A stretch of 64,000 nucleotides of DNA from Botrimarina hoheduenensis (GCF_007859815.1 NZ_SJPH01000001.1:427987-491986); one strand, 5' to 3'; numbered from the stretch's first letter, positions 1 to 9,426 are shown. Notes: a model not told the origin generated them from the letters alone. Numbers and translations: made by a program.

Positions 1-1
1 G

Positions 2-2275
2 TCGGGAGGCCTCTTCAGTGGCTTAGCGGGCTGGTTTGGGATGAAGACCGCCACGGCTGCCAGCAGCCGGACCGCCGCGGCCGCACAGAAGTCGCTCAAC
101 CAGGGGTTACAGGTCGCTTTCCGTTCGGGGGCCGTCATGGGCCTCACGGTGGTCGGTCTGGGGCTCATGGATATCACGCTGTGGTTCGCGTTTTTGCACT
201 GGATCTGGCCGCTTTCGGGCGCTACGCCGCTCTCGCCGGTTGAGATCAGCGTGACGATGGTGTGCTTCGGCATGGGGGCGAGCGCGCAAGCGCTCTTTGC
301 GCGTGTCGGCGGCGGCATCTTTACCAAAGCCGCCGACGTTGGTGCCGACCTCGTGGGCAAGGTCGAGCAGGGCATCCCCGAAGACGACCCCCGCAACCCA
401 GCCACGATCGCCGACAACGTGGGCGACAATGTGGGCGATGTGGCCGGCATGGGGGCCGACCTGTACGAGTCCTACGCGGGCTCGATTCTGGCGGCCGCCG
501 CGCTGGGTGCCGCGGCCTTTGCCAATCCCGCCCTGCTGCCCGCGGGTGTCACACAAGAGTCCGCCCAGCTCAGCGCAATTATGCTGCCGCTAGTGATCGC
601 CGGACTGGGGATCGTGCTCTCCATTTTTGGCGTTTATCTGGTCAAGACCGACGACAACGCGAGCCAAAAGAATCTGCTCGCCGCTCTCGCTCGGGGGATC
701 AATTTCTCGACACTGCTCGTGATCCTGGCCGCGGTCGCCGCGACTTGGCTGCTGATGCCGTCGGCCGAATCGACGCGCTGGTTGGGCGTGCCTGGCGTCG
801 CCTTCAGCGTGATCGTCGGGGCCGTTGCGGGCCTGCTGATCGGTAAATGGACCGAGTACGTCACGAGCGACGAGTTCGCCCCCACCCGCAAGTTGGCCGA
901 TCAGGCCGTGACCGGCCCGGCCACGATCATCATCGGCGGTGTCGCAGACGGCATGCTCAGCGTGTGGGCTCCCGTGCTAACCGTCAGTGCGGCAACGATT
1001 CTGGCGTTCGGTGCCGCAACGGGCGGTCAGTTTACCGACGCCAATCTGTTCTCGCTGGGGTTGTATGGCGTGGGTATCGCGGCGGTTGGCATGCTCAGCA
1101 CGCTGGGCATCACCCTCGCGACGGACGCCTACGGACCGATCGCCGACAACGCGGGCGGCAATGCCGAGATGTCGTCGCTGCCGGCGATCGTGCGCCAACG
1201 GACCGACGCTCTCGATAGCCTGGGCAACACAACCGCCGCCACGGGCAAGGGTTTTGCCATTGGCTCAGCGGCGTTGACGGCTCTCGCGCTGCTGGCGGCC
1301 TACATCGAGGGCGTTCGCGTGGGCTTCGACCGCTGGGCGGAAGACTTTGCGAGCACCACGGTTGCCGCCGAGGCGGGGCCCGATTCGAGCGTGTACGGCT
1401 GGTACAAGCTGTCCAATCAGTTCCTCGTACAGATCAATCCGAACGAGGCGGCGGAGGGGGCAGCTCCAATCGTTGATCGCTATCTGGTGATGCCCTCGCA
1501 GCTGGTCGGTGGCGAACTCGTCAGCAAGTGGCGCGATCTGGACGCGGGCACTCGGTTGCCAACCGAGGGCGAAGACGCCTGGGGGGCTTCGCTGGTTGGG
1601 TTCGGCCCACAGGGGGCCATCTGGACCCCCGACAGCACGCCGCTGAAAACCGTTGCGGGGATGACCCTGCCGGATTTCAATATTTACTTCGATGCCACGC
1701 TGATGAACCCGAAGGTGCTCATCGGGTTGTTCCTCGGCGCGATGGCGACCTTCGTCTTCTGCGCGATGACCATGAAGGCGGTCGGCCGCGCCGCCCAGGG
1801 CATGGTGGAGGAGGTCCGTCGGCAGTTCCTCGAGAAACCCGGCATCATGGAGGGCAAGGATCAGCCCGACTACGCCCGTCCGGTCGAGATCAGCACGATC
1901 GCCGCCCAGGCGGAGATGATCGGCCCCTCGTTGCTCGGGCTGGTGCTGCCGGTGGTGGTCGGTCTTGCGCTGGGCGTTGCGGGGGTGCTGGGCCTGTTAA
2001 TGGGCACCTTGACCTGTGGCTTCTGCCTCGCGGTCTTCATGGCTAACTCCGGCGGATCGTGGGACAACGCCAAGAAGTACATCGAGGCGGGTGCCCACGG
2101 CGGCAAGGGGACCACCGCTCACAAAGCGGCCGTTGTCGGCGACACAGTTGGTGACCCGTTCAAAGACACCAGCGGCCCGAGTTTGAACATTTTGATCAAA
2201 CTGATGAGCATGGTCAGCGTGGTCGTGGCCGGCCTTGTGGTGCGGTACAGTTTATCTTCGCTCGGTATTTTCTGA
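2..2275 (+). CDS. hppA: Membrane-bound ion-pumping pyrophosphatase (5' end outside window)
   Basis: Hydrolyses pyrophosphate and uses the energy to pump H+ or Na+ across a membrane. The reading frame is open from base 2 with the family string SGGLFSGLAGWFG in front of the first Met at 41, so the true start lies upstream and the gene is cut by the window edge. The substrate site is complete: the acidic run DDPRNPATIADNVGDNVGD around 388-434, DAYGPIADNAGGN near 1127, and NSGGSWDNAKK plus DTVGDPFKDTSGP near the C-terminus. In the string GNTTAATGKG the codons at 1235-1237 (Ala) and 1244-1246 (Gly) occupy the positions that are Lys and Thr in K+-independent enzymes, which points to a K+-dependent type. 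The Glu in GADLYESY sits where Na+-pumping members have it, so Na+ transport is possible. About 120 extra residues, from roughly 1320 to 1690, separate two membrane segments that are normally joined by a short loop. Confidence 0.96.
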   Translation, partial: SGGLFSGLAGWFGMKTATAASSRTAAAAQKSLNQGLQVAFRSGAVMGLTVVGLGLMDITLWFAFLHWIWPLSGATPLSPVEISVTMVCFGMGASAQALFARVGGGIFTKAADVGADLVGKVEQGIPEDDPRNPATIADNVGDNVGDVAGMGADLYESYAGSILAAAALGAAAFANPALLPAGVTQESAQLSAIMLPLVIAGLGIVLSIFGVYLVKTDDNASQKNLLAALARGINFSTLLVILAAVAATWLLMPSAESTRWLGVPGVAFSVIVGAVAGLLIGKWTEYVTSDEFAPTRKLADQAVTGPATIIIGGVADGMLSVWAPVLTVSAATILAFGAATGGQFTDANLFSLGLYGVGIAAVGMLSTLGITLATDAYGPIADNAGGNAEMSSLPAIVRQRTDALDSLGNTTAATGKGFAIGSAALTALALLAAYIEGVRVGFDRWAEDFASTTVAAEAGPDSSVYGWYKLSNQFLVQINPNEAAEGAAPIVDRYLVMPSQLVGGELVSKWRDLDAGTRLPTEGEDAWGASLVGFGPQGAIWTPDSTPLKTVAGMTLPDFNIYFDATLMNPKVLIGLFLGAMATFVFCAMTMKAVGRAAQGMVEEVRRQFLEKPGIMEGKDQPDYARPVEISTIAAQAEMIGPSLLGLVLPVVVGLALGVAGVLGLLMGTLTCGFCLAVFMANSGGSWDNAKKYIEAGAHGGKGTTAHKAAVVGDTVGDPFKDTSGPSLNILIKLMSMVSVVVAGLVVRYSLSSLGIF

Positions 2276-2427
2276 GCGAAACTCACTTACCCGGGGCTCG
2301 ATCGACCGTCGGCGTGCGATTCTGCCCGGCGGACCGACGGATCGACCTCAAGCCTTGCGGGCGGGGGGCCGACAAAAGTACATTGTGCAATCTGCTGATG
2401 CCCCACGGGGAGTCAGCGGCAAAAAAC

Positions 2428-2512
2428 GGAGACGTGGCTGAGTGGTCGAAAGCACCGGTTTGCTAAATCGGCGTAGGGTAACCTACCGCAGGTTCGAATC
2501 CTGTCGTCTCCG
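2428..2512 (+). tRNA. tRNA-Ser(GCU)
   Basis: Cloverleaf of 85 nt with acceptor GGAGACG pairing CGTCTCC and discriminator G at 2512. The anticodon loop carries TTGCTAA, giving anticodon GCU. A long variable arm (GTAGGGTAACCTAC) is typical of serine tRNAs, and the T-loop is GGTTCGAATCC. CCA is not encoded. Confidence 0.96.
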
Positions 2513-2513
2513 C

Positions 2514-2566
2514 TTTCTTGCTTGCTGAGGGCTTGCTTGCTGAGGGCTTTCTTGCTTGCTGAGGGG
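2514..2566 (+). repeat. Short tandem repeat just 3' of tRNA-Ser
   Basis: Three copies of a 15-19 bp unit with core CTTGCTTGCTGAGGG, separated by zero or four extra bases (TTTC). It starts two bases after the tRNA. Its function is unknown. Confidence 0.8.
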
Positions 2567-2607
2567 TCGAGCCTTTGTGAGAAGGCTCGAAACCCCCTGC
2601 CTACGGT

Positions 2608-2697
2608 GCCCTCGACCGGCCCGCTGCCCTCGACCGGCCCGCTGCCCTCGGCCGGTGTGGCGCTCTCGGCCGGCTCGGTGCCCTCGGCCGGCATCGT
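2608..2697 (+). repeat. Five tandem 18-bp repeats between tRNA-Ser and ppc
   Basis: Five contiguous 18-bp units begin at 2608, 2626, 2644, 2662 and 2680. The first two are identical (GCCCTCGACCGGCCCGCT); the last three diverge, mainly GACC to GGCC. Because 18 is a multiple of three, several frames stay open through the array, and these open frames give Pro/Ser/Gly or Ala/Glu/Gly hexapeptides. I see no convincing start, ribosome site or protein family, so I treat it as non-coding. Confidence 0.85.
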
Positions 2698-2816
2698 CAT
2701 TTCCTATGGCGGCCTTCTGCCGCGGGTGTCGCCTTCCGTGCCGAGCGTGATTCGGTTGCAATAGAGTTCTGCTTCGATGGTTCTAACCACCCTCCCTACA
2801 GTCCCCTGCGTATCTG

Positions 2817-5561
2817 ATGGCGTCCGATCAGCGTCTGCGTCGCGAGATCGATGAGCTCGGCCGTTCGTTCGGCGACACCGTTCGCCAGCATGCTGGCGAA
2901 GAGGTGTTTCAGCTCGTCGAGCGGATCCGCTCGCTCGCCAAGCGCTTCTGCGAGGGGGAGGGGGGGGCCGCCGATGAGATCGATGCGCTGCTGAGAAACC
3001 TCTCGGCTGATCGGCTGAGGTTGGTGACCCGTTCGTTCGGAGCGTTCCTCGAACTGGCGAACTTGGCCGAAGATCGTCAGCGTGTTCGCGCGCTGCGCGA
3101 TCGAGAGCGGCAGCAGCATCCGCGGCCCCGGCGCGAGTCGGTTCTCGACGCGATTGCTTCGCTCCGCGAAGAGGGCTGGTCTGCCGAGAAGATCGCAGCC
3201 GCCCTGGAGCGAGTGAATGTGGAACTTGTGTTCACCGCCCATCCGACCGAAGCCAAACGCAAAAGCCTGCGTGCCAAGCTGCGCGAGCTGCGTCGGTTGC
3301 TGAGCGAGCTAGATCGCGCTGACCTAACCCCTCGCGAGTCCGCGACCCTCAGCCGACAGATGCGTTGCGAGATTACCAAGCTCTGGCAGACCGACGTGAT
3401 CCGCCCGAGCCGACCGACGGTGCTGGAAGAGGTGCAGCGGGGGCTGTCGTTTAAGTCCGTGCTCTGGAGGACCGTGCCCCGCGTGATGGGTGAGCTTCGC
3501 GAAGCGCTTGCCGATGCGTTTCCCGAGACGCCGATCGATCCGCCGACGATGCTCCGGTTCGGTTCCTGGATGGGAGGCGATCGCGACGGCCATCCGTACG
3601 TCACTCCCGCGATCACCGAGCAGACCTTGGTTTGGCTCCGCGAGGCGGCAATCGAGCGGCACCAGGTTGTCTGCGAGCGGTTGATGGAATCGCTCAGCGT
3701 TTCGGTCCGTCAGGCCCCCGCCTGTTCGATCCTCTTCGAGCCGATCGCAACGGCCTGCGCCGCCGATCCCACGCTGATTGAGAAGGTTGACGCGATCCCC
3801 CCGCTCGAATCGCCCCGTCGCTGGCTGCGTGTCATCGGATGCCGACTCGAGGCAACTGCCGCCGCGGCCCGCGGCGATCTGCCGGACGAAGCGGGCTATC
3901 GTTCGGCCGAAGACCTTGCGGTCGACGTCCGGTTGCTCCGCAAAGCGTTGACCCCTACCGAGCCGGGGGGATCCGATGTGGGGGCCGAGGTGCAGAGCTG
4001 GCTCGACCAGATCGCGACGTTCGGGTTGCACACAGCGCGGCTCGACATCCGTCAGCACGCTGATGTCTACCGGGGGGTGATGGAAGAGCTTTGGGCGGCG
4101 ATCGGACTCCTCAAAGCCGACGAACCTCTCGACGAGTCGCGTCGTCAGCAGCTCTTGCTCGAAACGCTGCCGATCGCGGCGAACATTGCGCCGATCGACC
4201 TATCGGAAACGGCGCAGCGCACGCTCCAGCTCTTCCGCGTGCTGCGCCGTTCCGCCCGCCGCTTCGGAGGCGACTGCTTGGGCGGCCACGTTATCAGCAT
4301 GACCCGCTACCCGAGCGATCTGCTTACGGTGCTGTGGCTGTGGACCTGGAGCAAGCGTGTCGATGGCGGACGACCCGAAGACGACGAGTTACACCTGCCC
4401 GTGGTGCCGCTCTTCGAGACCATCTCTGACCTGCGCGAAGCGACGCAGATCCTGGGCGACGCGCTGGCGGCAAAGCCCTATCGCGACCACGTGGCGGCTT
4501 GTGCGGATCGCCAGATTGTCATGATCGGCTATTCGGACAGCACCAAAGACGGCGGCTATCTGGCCGCGGCATGGGCGTTGCAGAGTGTGCAGATCGAGTT
4601 GCACGAACTCGCTGCCAAGGCAGGCGTCCGGCTGACGTTCTTCCATGGTCGCGGCGGATCGCTTGGTCGGGGGGGAGGCCCTGCGGCCCGGAGTATTCTC
4701 TCGCTGCCGGCTGAAACCTTTGATGGCTCGCTCCGCTTGACCGAGCAGGGCGAAGTCCTAGCCGAGCGCTACGACGACGAGGCGATCGCGCACCGCCACT
4801 TGGAGCAGGTTTTGTGGGCGGTGCTGCGGGCTTCGACCCGGCCGATGCCCGAACCAGCCGACGAGTGGCGTGAGCATATGGAGGCGATGGCCGACGCCTC
4901 GTTGGCGGCCTATCGCTGCTTGGTGGATCACCCTCAGTTCACACGATTCTTTCGCCTCGCGACACCGATCGCACAGATCGAGGCCTTGCCGATCGGTTCG
5001 CGCCCTTCCAAGCGTAAGAAGGGCGACCGTATTGAAGACCTCCGCGCTATCCCCTGGGTTTTTTCCTGGACGCAAAGCCGCTGTCTGCTGCCCGGGTGGT
5101 ACGGATTGGGCGCGGGGCTCGAGCGCCGGCTGGCCGAGCAGGGCGGCCCACAAGAGCTACGCACCATGTACCGCGACTGGCCGTTCTTTCGCGCGACGAT
5201 CGACAACGCGGCGATGGCGCTCGCCAAATCCAATCAGCCGGTGTTTGATCGCTACGCGGCGCTTGCCGGAGACGAGCCGGGCATGCTGGAGATCGTCCGG
5301 CTGCTCGACGAAGAGTACGAGCGCTCCTGCGCGGCGGTGCTGGCAGTAACCGAATCGGCGGAGCTGATGGACACCACGCCGTGGCTGAAGGATTCGATCA
5401 AGGTGCGCAATCGCTACGTCGATCCGCTCAACCTTGTGCAGATCGAAACCACGCGGCGGCTGCGTGAGTTGCCCGAGGGGCAAATCCCTCCTGACGAGCT
5501 ACAGCATCTTTCGCAGCTGACGATCAAGGCGGTGGCGGCCGGCATGCGGACCACCGGGTGA
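2817..5561 (+). CDS. ppc: Phosphoenolpyruvate carboxylase
   Basis: Carboxylates PEP with bicarbonate to oxaloacetate, replenishing the TCA cycle in the cytoplasm. At 914 aa it has the usual bacterial length. The catalytic His lies in VFTAHPTEAKRK near residue 142. GSWMGGDRDGHPYVT follows near 245, MIGYSDSTKDGG near 570, and the glycine-rich HGRGGSLGRGGGP loop near 612. SWTQSRCLLPGWYGLG near 760 and the C-terminal IKVRNRYVDPLNLVQIE are also family signatures. The usual C-terminal QNTG is here RTTG, a mild deviation. It stands alone between the repeat array and a small membrane protein gene, with about 120 bases of non-repeat DNA in front. The ATG at 2817 has no strong ribosome site. Confidence 0.97.
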   Translation: MASDQRLRREIDELGRSFGDTVRQHAGEEVFQLVERIRSLAKRFCEGEGGAADEIDALLRNLSADRLRLVTRSFGAFLELANLAEDRQRVRALRDRERQQHPRPRRESVLDAIASLREEGWSAEKIAAALERVNVELVFTAHPTEAKRKSLRAKLRELRRLLSELDRADLTPRESATLSRQMRCEITKLWQTDVIRPSRPTVLEEVQRGLSFKSVLWRTVPRVMGELREALADAFPETPIDPPTMLRFGSWMGGDRDGHPYVTPAITEQTLVWLREAAIERHQVVCERLMESLSVSVRQAPACSILFEPIATACAADPTLIEKVDAIPPLESPRRWLRVIGCRLEATAAAARGDLPDEAGYRSAEDLAVDVRLLRKALTPTEPGGSDVGAEVQSWLDQIATFGLHTARLDIRQHADVYRGVMEELWAAIGLLKADEPLDESRRQQLLLETLPIAANIAPIDLSETAQRTLQLFRVLRRSARRFGGDCLGGHVISMTRYPSDLLTVLWLWTWSKRVDGGRPEDDELHLPVVPLFETISDLREATQILGDALAAKPYRDHVAACADRQIVMIGYSDSTKDGGYLAAAWALQSVQIELHELAAKAGVRLTFFHGRGGSLGRGGGPAARSILSLPAETFDGSLRLTEQGEVLAERYDDEAIAHRHLEQVLWAVLRASTRPMPEPADEWREHMEAMADASLAAYRCLVDHPQFTRFFRLATPIAQIEALPIGSRPSKRKKGDRIEDLRAIPWVFSWTQSRCLLPGWYGLGAGLERRLAEQGGPQELRTMYRDWPFFRATIDNAAMALAKSNQPVFDRYAALAGDEPGMLEIVRLLDEEYERSCAAVLAVTESAELMDTTPWLKDSIKVRNRYVDPLNLVQIETTRRLRELPEGQIPPDELQHLSQLTIKAVAAGMRTTG

Positions 5562-5592
5562 AGCCCCGCCGCCGCTCCACGGTTCGAAACTT

Positions 5593-6141
5593 ATGAATCC
5601 CCCCCCCGCCGCCCAAACGACCGACAATCAGCAGGCTCCGATCACGGGGCTCGATATCGCGGTGCGCCGCTGGGCGACACCGGTGGCGCTTGGCCTGGGG
5701 ATCGGGCTGACGGCCTATACCTTCTGGCGTGCCACCCTGGGGGAAAAAGCGGGCGGGGTTGGCAGCGTGCTGGTGCTCCTGCTCGTCGCGACGATGGGGC
5801 TCAAACTTGCCGCTGAGACGGTGCTCTTTTCCTCGCTGGGAGGGGACGCAACGCCGCGACAGGCAGCGGCCCGAGCTTTGATCGGACCGCTCTCCCGGTG
5901 GACCACGCTCCGCTATGTGCTCGGGTGCTTCGGTGGGGTAATCCTGCCGCTGGGGGCCCAGATTCTGATGGCGGGGGCGAAGAACATCCCGCCCGTGCTA
6001 GATCCCACCGCTCCGGCGGTGCTGGTGGGCGTTTCGCTGGCGTGCCTGGTGCCGGCGGAATTGCTCGAACGCTGGCTCTGGCGACGGAGCCAAGCACTGG
6101 CTGCTGCCGAGGATTCTGCCCCGGTTGCACCAGTTGCTTAA
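5593..6141 (+). CDS. Small integral membrane protein, possibly DmsC/NrfD-like fragment
   Basis: 182 aa with about four hydrophobic segments, near residues 32-48, 58-75, 105-128 and 140-157, followed by a short Ala/Pro-rich tail. The strings KLAAETVLF, LRYVLGCFGGVILP and AELLERWLWRR loosely recall the C-terminal half of anchor subunits of molybdopterin oxidoreductases (DmsC type). No catalytic or iron-sulfur subunit is adjacent, so if this relationship is real the gene is isolated or a remnant. It begins 31 bases after ppc and may be read through from it. The functional call is weak; the reading frame itself is convincing from its hydrophobic pattern. Confidence 0.6.
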   Translation: MNPPPAAQTTDNQQAPITGLDIAVRRWATPVALGLGIGLTAYTFWRATLGEKAGGVGSVLVLLLVATMGLKLAAETVLFSSLGGDATPRQAAARALIGPLSRWTTLRYVLGCFGGVILPLGAQILMAGAKNIPPVLDPTAPAVLVGVSLACLVPAELLERWLWRRSQALAAAEDSAPVAPVA

Positions 6142-6200
6142 GCGGGGGCGGTCTATACGGCGGCTTTCAAAGTGCAGCGGTCTTAGGCGGCGCGGCCCGG

Positions 6201-6223
6201 GGCGGCTTATTTGGCCGTTTTTT
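6201..6223 (+). terminator. Weak intrinsic terminator in the 6142-6459 gap
   Basis: A short stem CGGC/GCCG (6203-6206 with 6214-6217) is followed by six T at 6218-6223. It is the only structure I can support in the 318-base gap before the GH57 gene. The gap also holds an AT-rich TATATT at about 6346, but no full promoter could be set. Confidence 0.35.
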
Positions 6224-6459
6224 CTTACGAATATCCCGCCTCGCGCGCCTCTTGTTAGTAGCACGTTATTCGCGTGTCCGCTGCCCCGTACCCGGGACGC
6301 TTATCTGCTGAGTGACGCTTGCGTGGTGTTGCCGAGCGGCCCCGCTTATATTGTCTGCTCGCTCCCCTCATCTCTCTTGCTGTTTTCTCACGCTCACGCT
6401 CGCTCAGCGAATCGACGGCTCAGCGACTTATCGACGATCTCTGACCTCTTCACGAACTG

Positions 6460-9426
6460 ATGCGTTTGCCCACGAAGAATGTTTCCCTGCTGACGCTGGC
6501 CGGTTTGGCGAGCGTTGCGCTTGCTGGTGCCCAGCAGCCGATCAACGTCGGTTTCCTGTGGCACATGCACCAACCGATCTATACGCCCGGCCAGAACGTG
6601 CTTCAGACCGACGCCTCGGGTCGGTTTTCATTCAGCTTACAAGAGGTTCACAACACGCGTTCCGGGCCGTACACCAGTTGGCCGAACGATGCGATCCAGA
6701 TCGGTCAGAGCCTGCCTCACTTGGGTGCCCAGGTGTCGTTTTCGGGGTCGCTGATCGAGAACCTCAATACGCTGGGGTGGAACAACTGGCAGTCGTCCTA
6801 CCGCCAAGGGTTGCTGAACGACACGTCGCTGGGTAATCCTCGGCTCGACGTCGTGGGCTTTGGTTACCATCATCCTCTCATGCCGCTGCTCGACGAGCGC
6901 GATATGCGGATGCAGATCAAGCTGCACAAGCAGGTGTTCGCTCAGACATTTGGACCGGGGGTTCCCTACTCGCAGGGTTTCTTTCCGGCAGAGACCGCGT
7001 TCAGCACGCGGATGATCCCGGCGTTGAAAGCCGAGGGGATCGAGTGGACGCTGTTCGACAGCATCCATCTGGAGCGTGCCGTTGAAAACTACCCGCACAC
7101 CAACGCCTCGAACTTGGCGGCTCCCAATCGAGCGGACCAGATCAATCCCGCGTTGCCCGCTGATCAATGGGTTCAGCTTAATAATCTGTGGGCCCCCAGC
7201 CGTGTCGCGGCACCCTTTGCGTACCGCCCGCACTATGCGCAGCACATCGACCCCGCCACGGGCGAAGTCGAGAAGTTGGTAGCGGTTCCTGCCGCTCGCT
7301 ACGAAGGCAACGAGGACGGTCGCGGGGGCTTCGGCGCACTCCAGTACGAGTCGGTCATGAGCCAGTATCGGAATCTGAATACCGATCCGAATCATCCGAT
7401 GTTCGTTGTGCTGCACCACGACGGCGATAACTTTGGCGGCGGCAGCGAGGCGTACTACCACGGCAACTTCCAGAACATGGTGAACTGGGCATCAAGCACT
7501 CCCAACTACGACGTCACGACGGTTCAAGACTATCTGGACCGCTTCCCGCCCAATCCGAACGACGTGGTGCATATCGAGCCCGGTTCGTGGGCAGGTGCCG
7601 ACAACGGCGATCCCGAGTTCAAGAAGTGGCTGGGCGATCCGAATCCCGCCACGGGCTGGAGCCCCGACCGTAACTCGTGGGCGGTGCTGACCGCCGCGAA
7701 GAATCATGTTTACACGGCCCACGACGCGGTGCTCGGCGGCCCCGACGTGTTTCCCAGCATGCAGAACGTGATGACGGGCAGCGGCTCGTCGGTCGAACGC
7801 GCGTGGCACTATCTGCTCCAGGCGCAGGCTTCGGACCACTGGTACTGGGACGGAACCGAGACCTGGGACTCGAACGTGACGATCGGCAGCAACCTGGCGA
7901 TCGCCCAGGCGAATCAGGTCCTCGGGGGTCTCACGAGCGAGTCAACGGCCCCCACCGTCTTCCTGCCGCAGCGCGACGCCTACAACCCGGGCGGGGTTGA
8001 GTTCGGCCCTGGCGCTGAGGCCAGCGACTTCGAGATCTGGACCTACGCCTACGACGTGAGTGGCTTGCAGAGCGTGCGCTTGAAGTACCGTCTCGACGCC
8101 GATGGGCACAATCCGCTCGACTCGAGCCAGAACGAAACGTACGCCGGGGGTCCCGAGGTCGGAGCGTGGGTTTCGATCGACATGACCCCGTCGGACATCG
8201 CTCCGCCCAGTGGCATCGAAACCCCCACGGCTCGCGCGCTGCGTTACGGGAGCATGATTCAAGGCGTCACCGACGCGCTTGTGGACTATTACGTCGAAGC
8301 GATCGACAGCTTCGGCAATCTTCAGCAGACCGACATCCAGCACGTCTATGTGGGGCAAGGTGCCGTCGTCGGGGCCGATCGCGTCACGCTAACGCCCGAG
8401 ACACCCGTAGCGGGCGAGAGTGTGGGGCTGGCGTTCGATCCGGCCGGCGGCTCGCTGGCGGGGGCGTCGCAGATTTTTGCGCATGTCGGCTACAACGACT
8501 GGGGATCGGTGCTTGCCAGCGATATCCCGCTGAGCTGGGACGCCGGGCAAGCACGCTGGACGGCACCGATCCCTGTGGCCAGTGATGCCGCGCAGCTTGA
8601 TCTTGTGTTCAACAACGGGGCCGGCGTGTGGGATAACAACGGGGGTGCCGACTGGCACTTTGCGGTTACCGGCGGGACCGGGCCGACGGGCTTTGTGATG
8701 GACGGCGTGCTGGACGCCGGCACCCAGGTGCTGCTCTCCGAGGCGGGTGTGACGCTCTACTGGCGTCGGGAGGGGGACAAACTGTACCTCGCAACCGAGG
8801 ACGCCGGTGAAGGATCCGACGTCTTCATCTACTTGGCAGATACGCCCGGCGGGCTGGTCCCCGCCAACTGGGGTAAGAGCGGCCAGATCGCCGGCTGGGA
8901 CGCCTTTTTGGCCGACGAAAACGACAACGACTACGAGGCTTGGTTCAATGCCACGGGACCAACCGAGGCAGCGACCGGCACCAACGGCGGCGTGCTTGAA
9001 GGCGTCATCGACCTGGGCGATGAGTTCGGGCTAATCCCCGACGAGATCTACCTGGCGGTTGCGCACTACGCTTCGCCCGATGGCGGCGGCCTGCAGAAGC
9101 TTCTCGGTGTCACCAGCCCGGGGACATCGATCGAAGCGTCGGAGTATCTGCGGCTCGTGCTCGTGGCAGGCTTACCCGGCGACTACAACAACGACCAGGT
9201 TGTTGATCTGGCGGACTACACCGTGTGGCGTGACACGTTCGACTCAGAATCGTTGCTCGCCGCGGATGGCGACGGCGACGGCCGTGTCGACGCCGACGAC
9301 TATGAGATCTGGCGCGCCAACTTCGGTCGCTCGTCCGGATCCTCGACGACCATTCCCGAACCAAGCGGTCTGGCGGTCGTCGCGTTCCTACTAGCGCGCT
9401 GGCCTTGGCGACGTCGCGACGCCTAG
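6460..9426 (+). CDS. Secreted GH57-type alpha-glucan hydrolase with starch-binding, dockerin-like and PEP-CTERM modules
   Basis: 988 aa. A signal peptide (residues 1-24, cleaved near AGA-QQ) leads into a GH57-like catalytic domain with HMHQP near residue 34 and FFPAETAFS near 174, whose Glu is the likely nucleophile. HHDGDNFGGG near 325 probably holds the catalytic Asp region. Residues about 645-735 look like a CBM25-type starch-binding module (FAHVGYNDW, VFNNGAGVWDNNGG). Residues 740-890 resemble a DOMON/CBM9-like sandwich. Two calcium loops follow at 906-955 (GDYNNDQVVDLADYTVWRD, DGDGDGRVDADDYEIWR), then a PEP-CTERM tail (PEPSG near 965, hydrophobic stretch, basic end) for exosortase sorting to the cell surface. 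The likely substrate is starch or glycogen, from family membership and the binding module. The stop codon overlaps that of the convergent TPR gene. Confidence 0.88.
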   Translation: MRLPTKNVSLLTLAGLASVALAGAQQPINVGFLWHMHQPIYTPGQNVLQTDASGRFSFSLQEVHNTRSGPYTSWPNDAIQIGQSLPHLGAQVSFSGSLIENLNTLGWNNWQSSYRQGLLNDTSLGNPRLDVVGFGYHHPLMPLLDERDMRMQIKLHKQVFAQTFGPGVPYSQGFFPAETAFSTRMIPALKAEGIEWTLFDSIHLERAVENYPHTNASNLAAPNRADQINPALPADQWVQLNNLWAPSRVAAPFAYRPHYAQHIDPATGEVEKLVAVPAARYEGNEDGRGGFGALQYESVMSQYRNLNTDPNHPMFVVLHHDGDNFGGGSEAYYHGNFQNMVNWASSTPNYDVTTVQDYLDRFPPNPNDVVHIEPGSWAGADNGDPEFKKWLGDPNPATGWSPDRNSWAVLTAAKNHVYTAHDAVLGGPDVFPSMQNVMTGSGSSVERAWHYLLQAQASDHWYWDGTETWDSNVTIGSNLAIAQANQVLGGLTSESTAPTVFLPQRDAYNPGGVEFGPGAEASDFEIWTYAYDVSGLQSVRLKYRLDADGHNPLDSSQNETYAGGPEVGAWVSIDMTPSDIAPPSGIETPTARALRYGSMIQGVTDALVDYYVEAIDSFGNLQQTDIQHVYVGQGAVVGADRVTLTPETPVAGESVGLAFDPAGGSLAGASQIFAHVGYNDWGSVLASDIPLSWDAGQARWTAPIPVASDAAQLDLVFNNGAGVWDNNGGADWHFAVTGGTGPTGFVMDGVLDAGTQVLLSEAGVTLYWRREGDKLYLATEDAGEGSDVFIYLADTPGGLVPANWGKSGQIAGWDAFLADENDNDYEAWFNATGPTEAATGTNGGVLEGVIDLGDEFGLIPDEIYLAVAHYASPDGGGLQKLLGVTSPGTSIEASEYLRLVLVAGLPGDYNNDQVVDLADYTVWRDTFDSESLLAADGDGDGRVDADDYEIWRANFGRSSGSSTTIPEPSGLAVVAFLLARWPWRRRDA

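Noticed and set aside
2299-2345. Hairpin CCGTCGG/CCGACGG after the pyrophosphatase gene
   Set aside because: The stem is seven bases with a 21-base loop and no T tract, so it is too weak to call a terminator.
2413-2700. Minus-strand frame through tRNA-Ser and the 18-bp repeats
   Set aside because: It crosses a tRNA gene on the other strand, and its apparent hexapeptide repeats come only from the tandem DNA array.
9423-9426. Convergent stop codons of the GH57 and TPR genes share CTAG
   Set aside because: The two TAG codons overlap in a palindrome. This is tidy packing of convergent genes and needs no special explanation.
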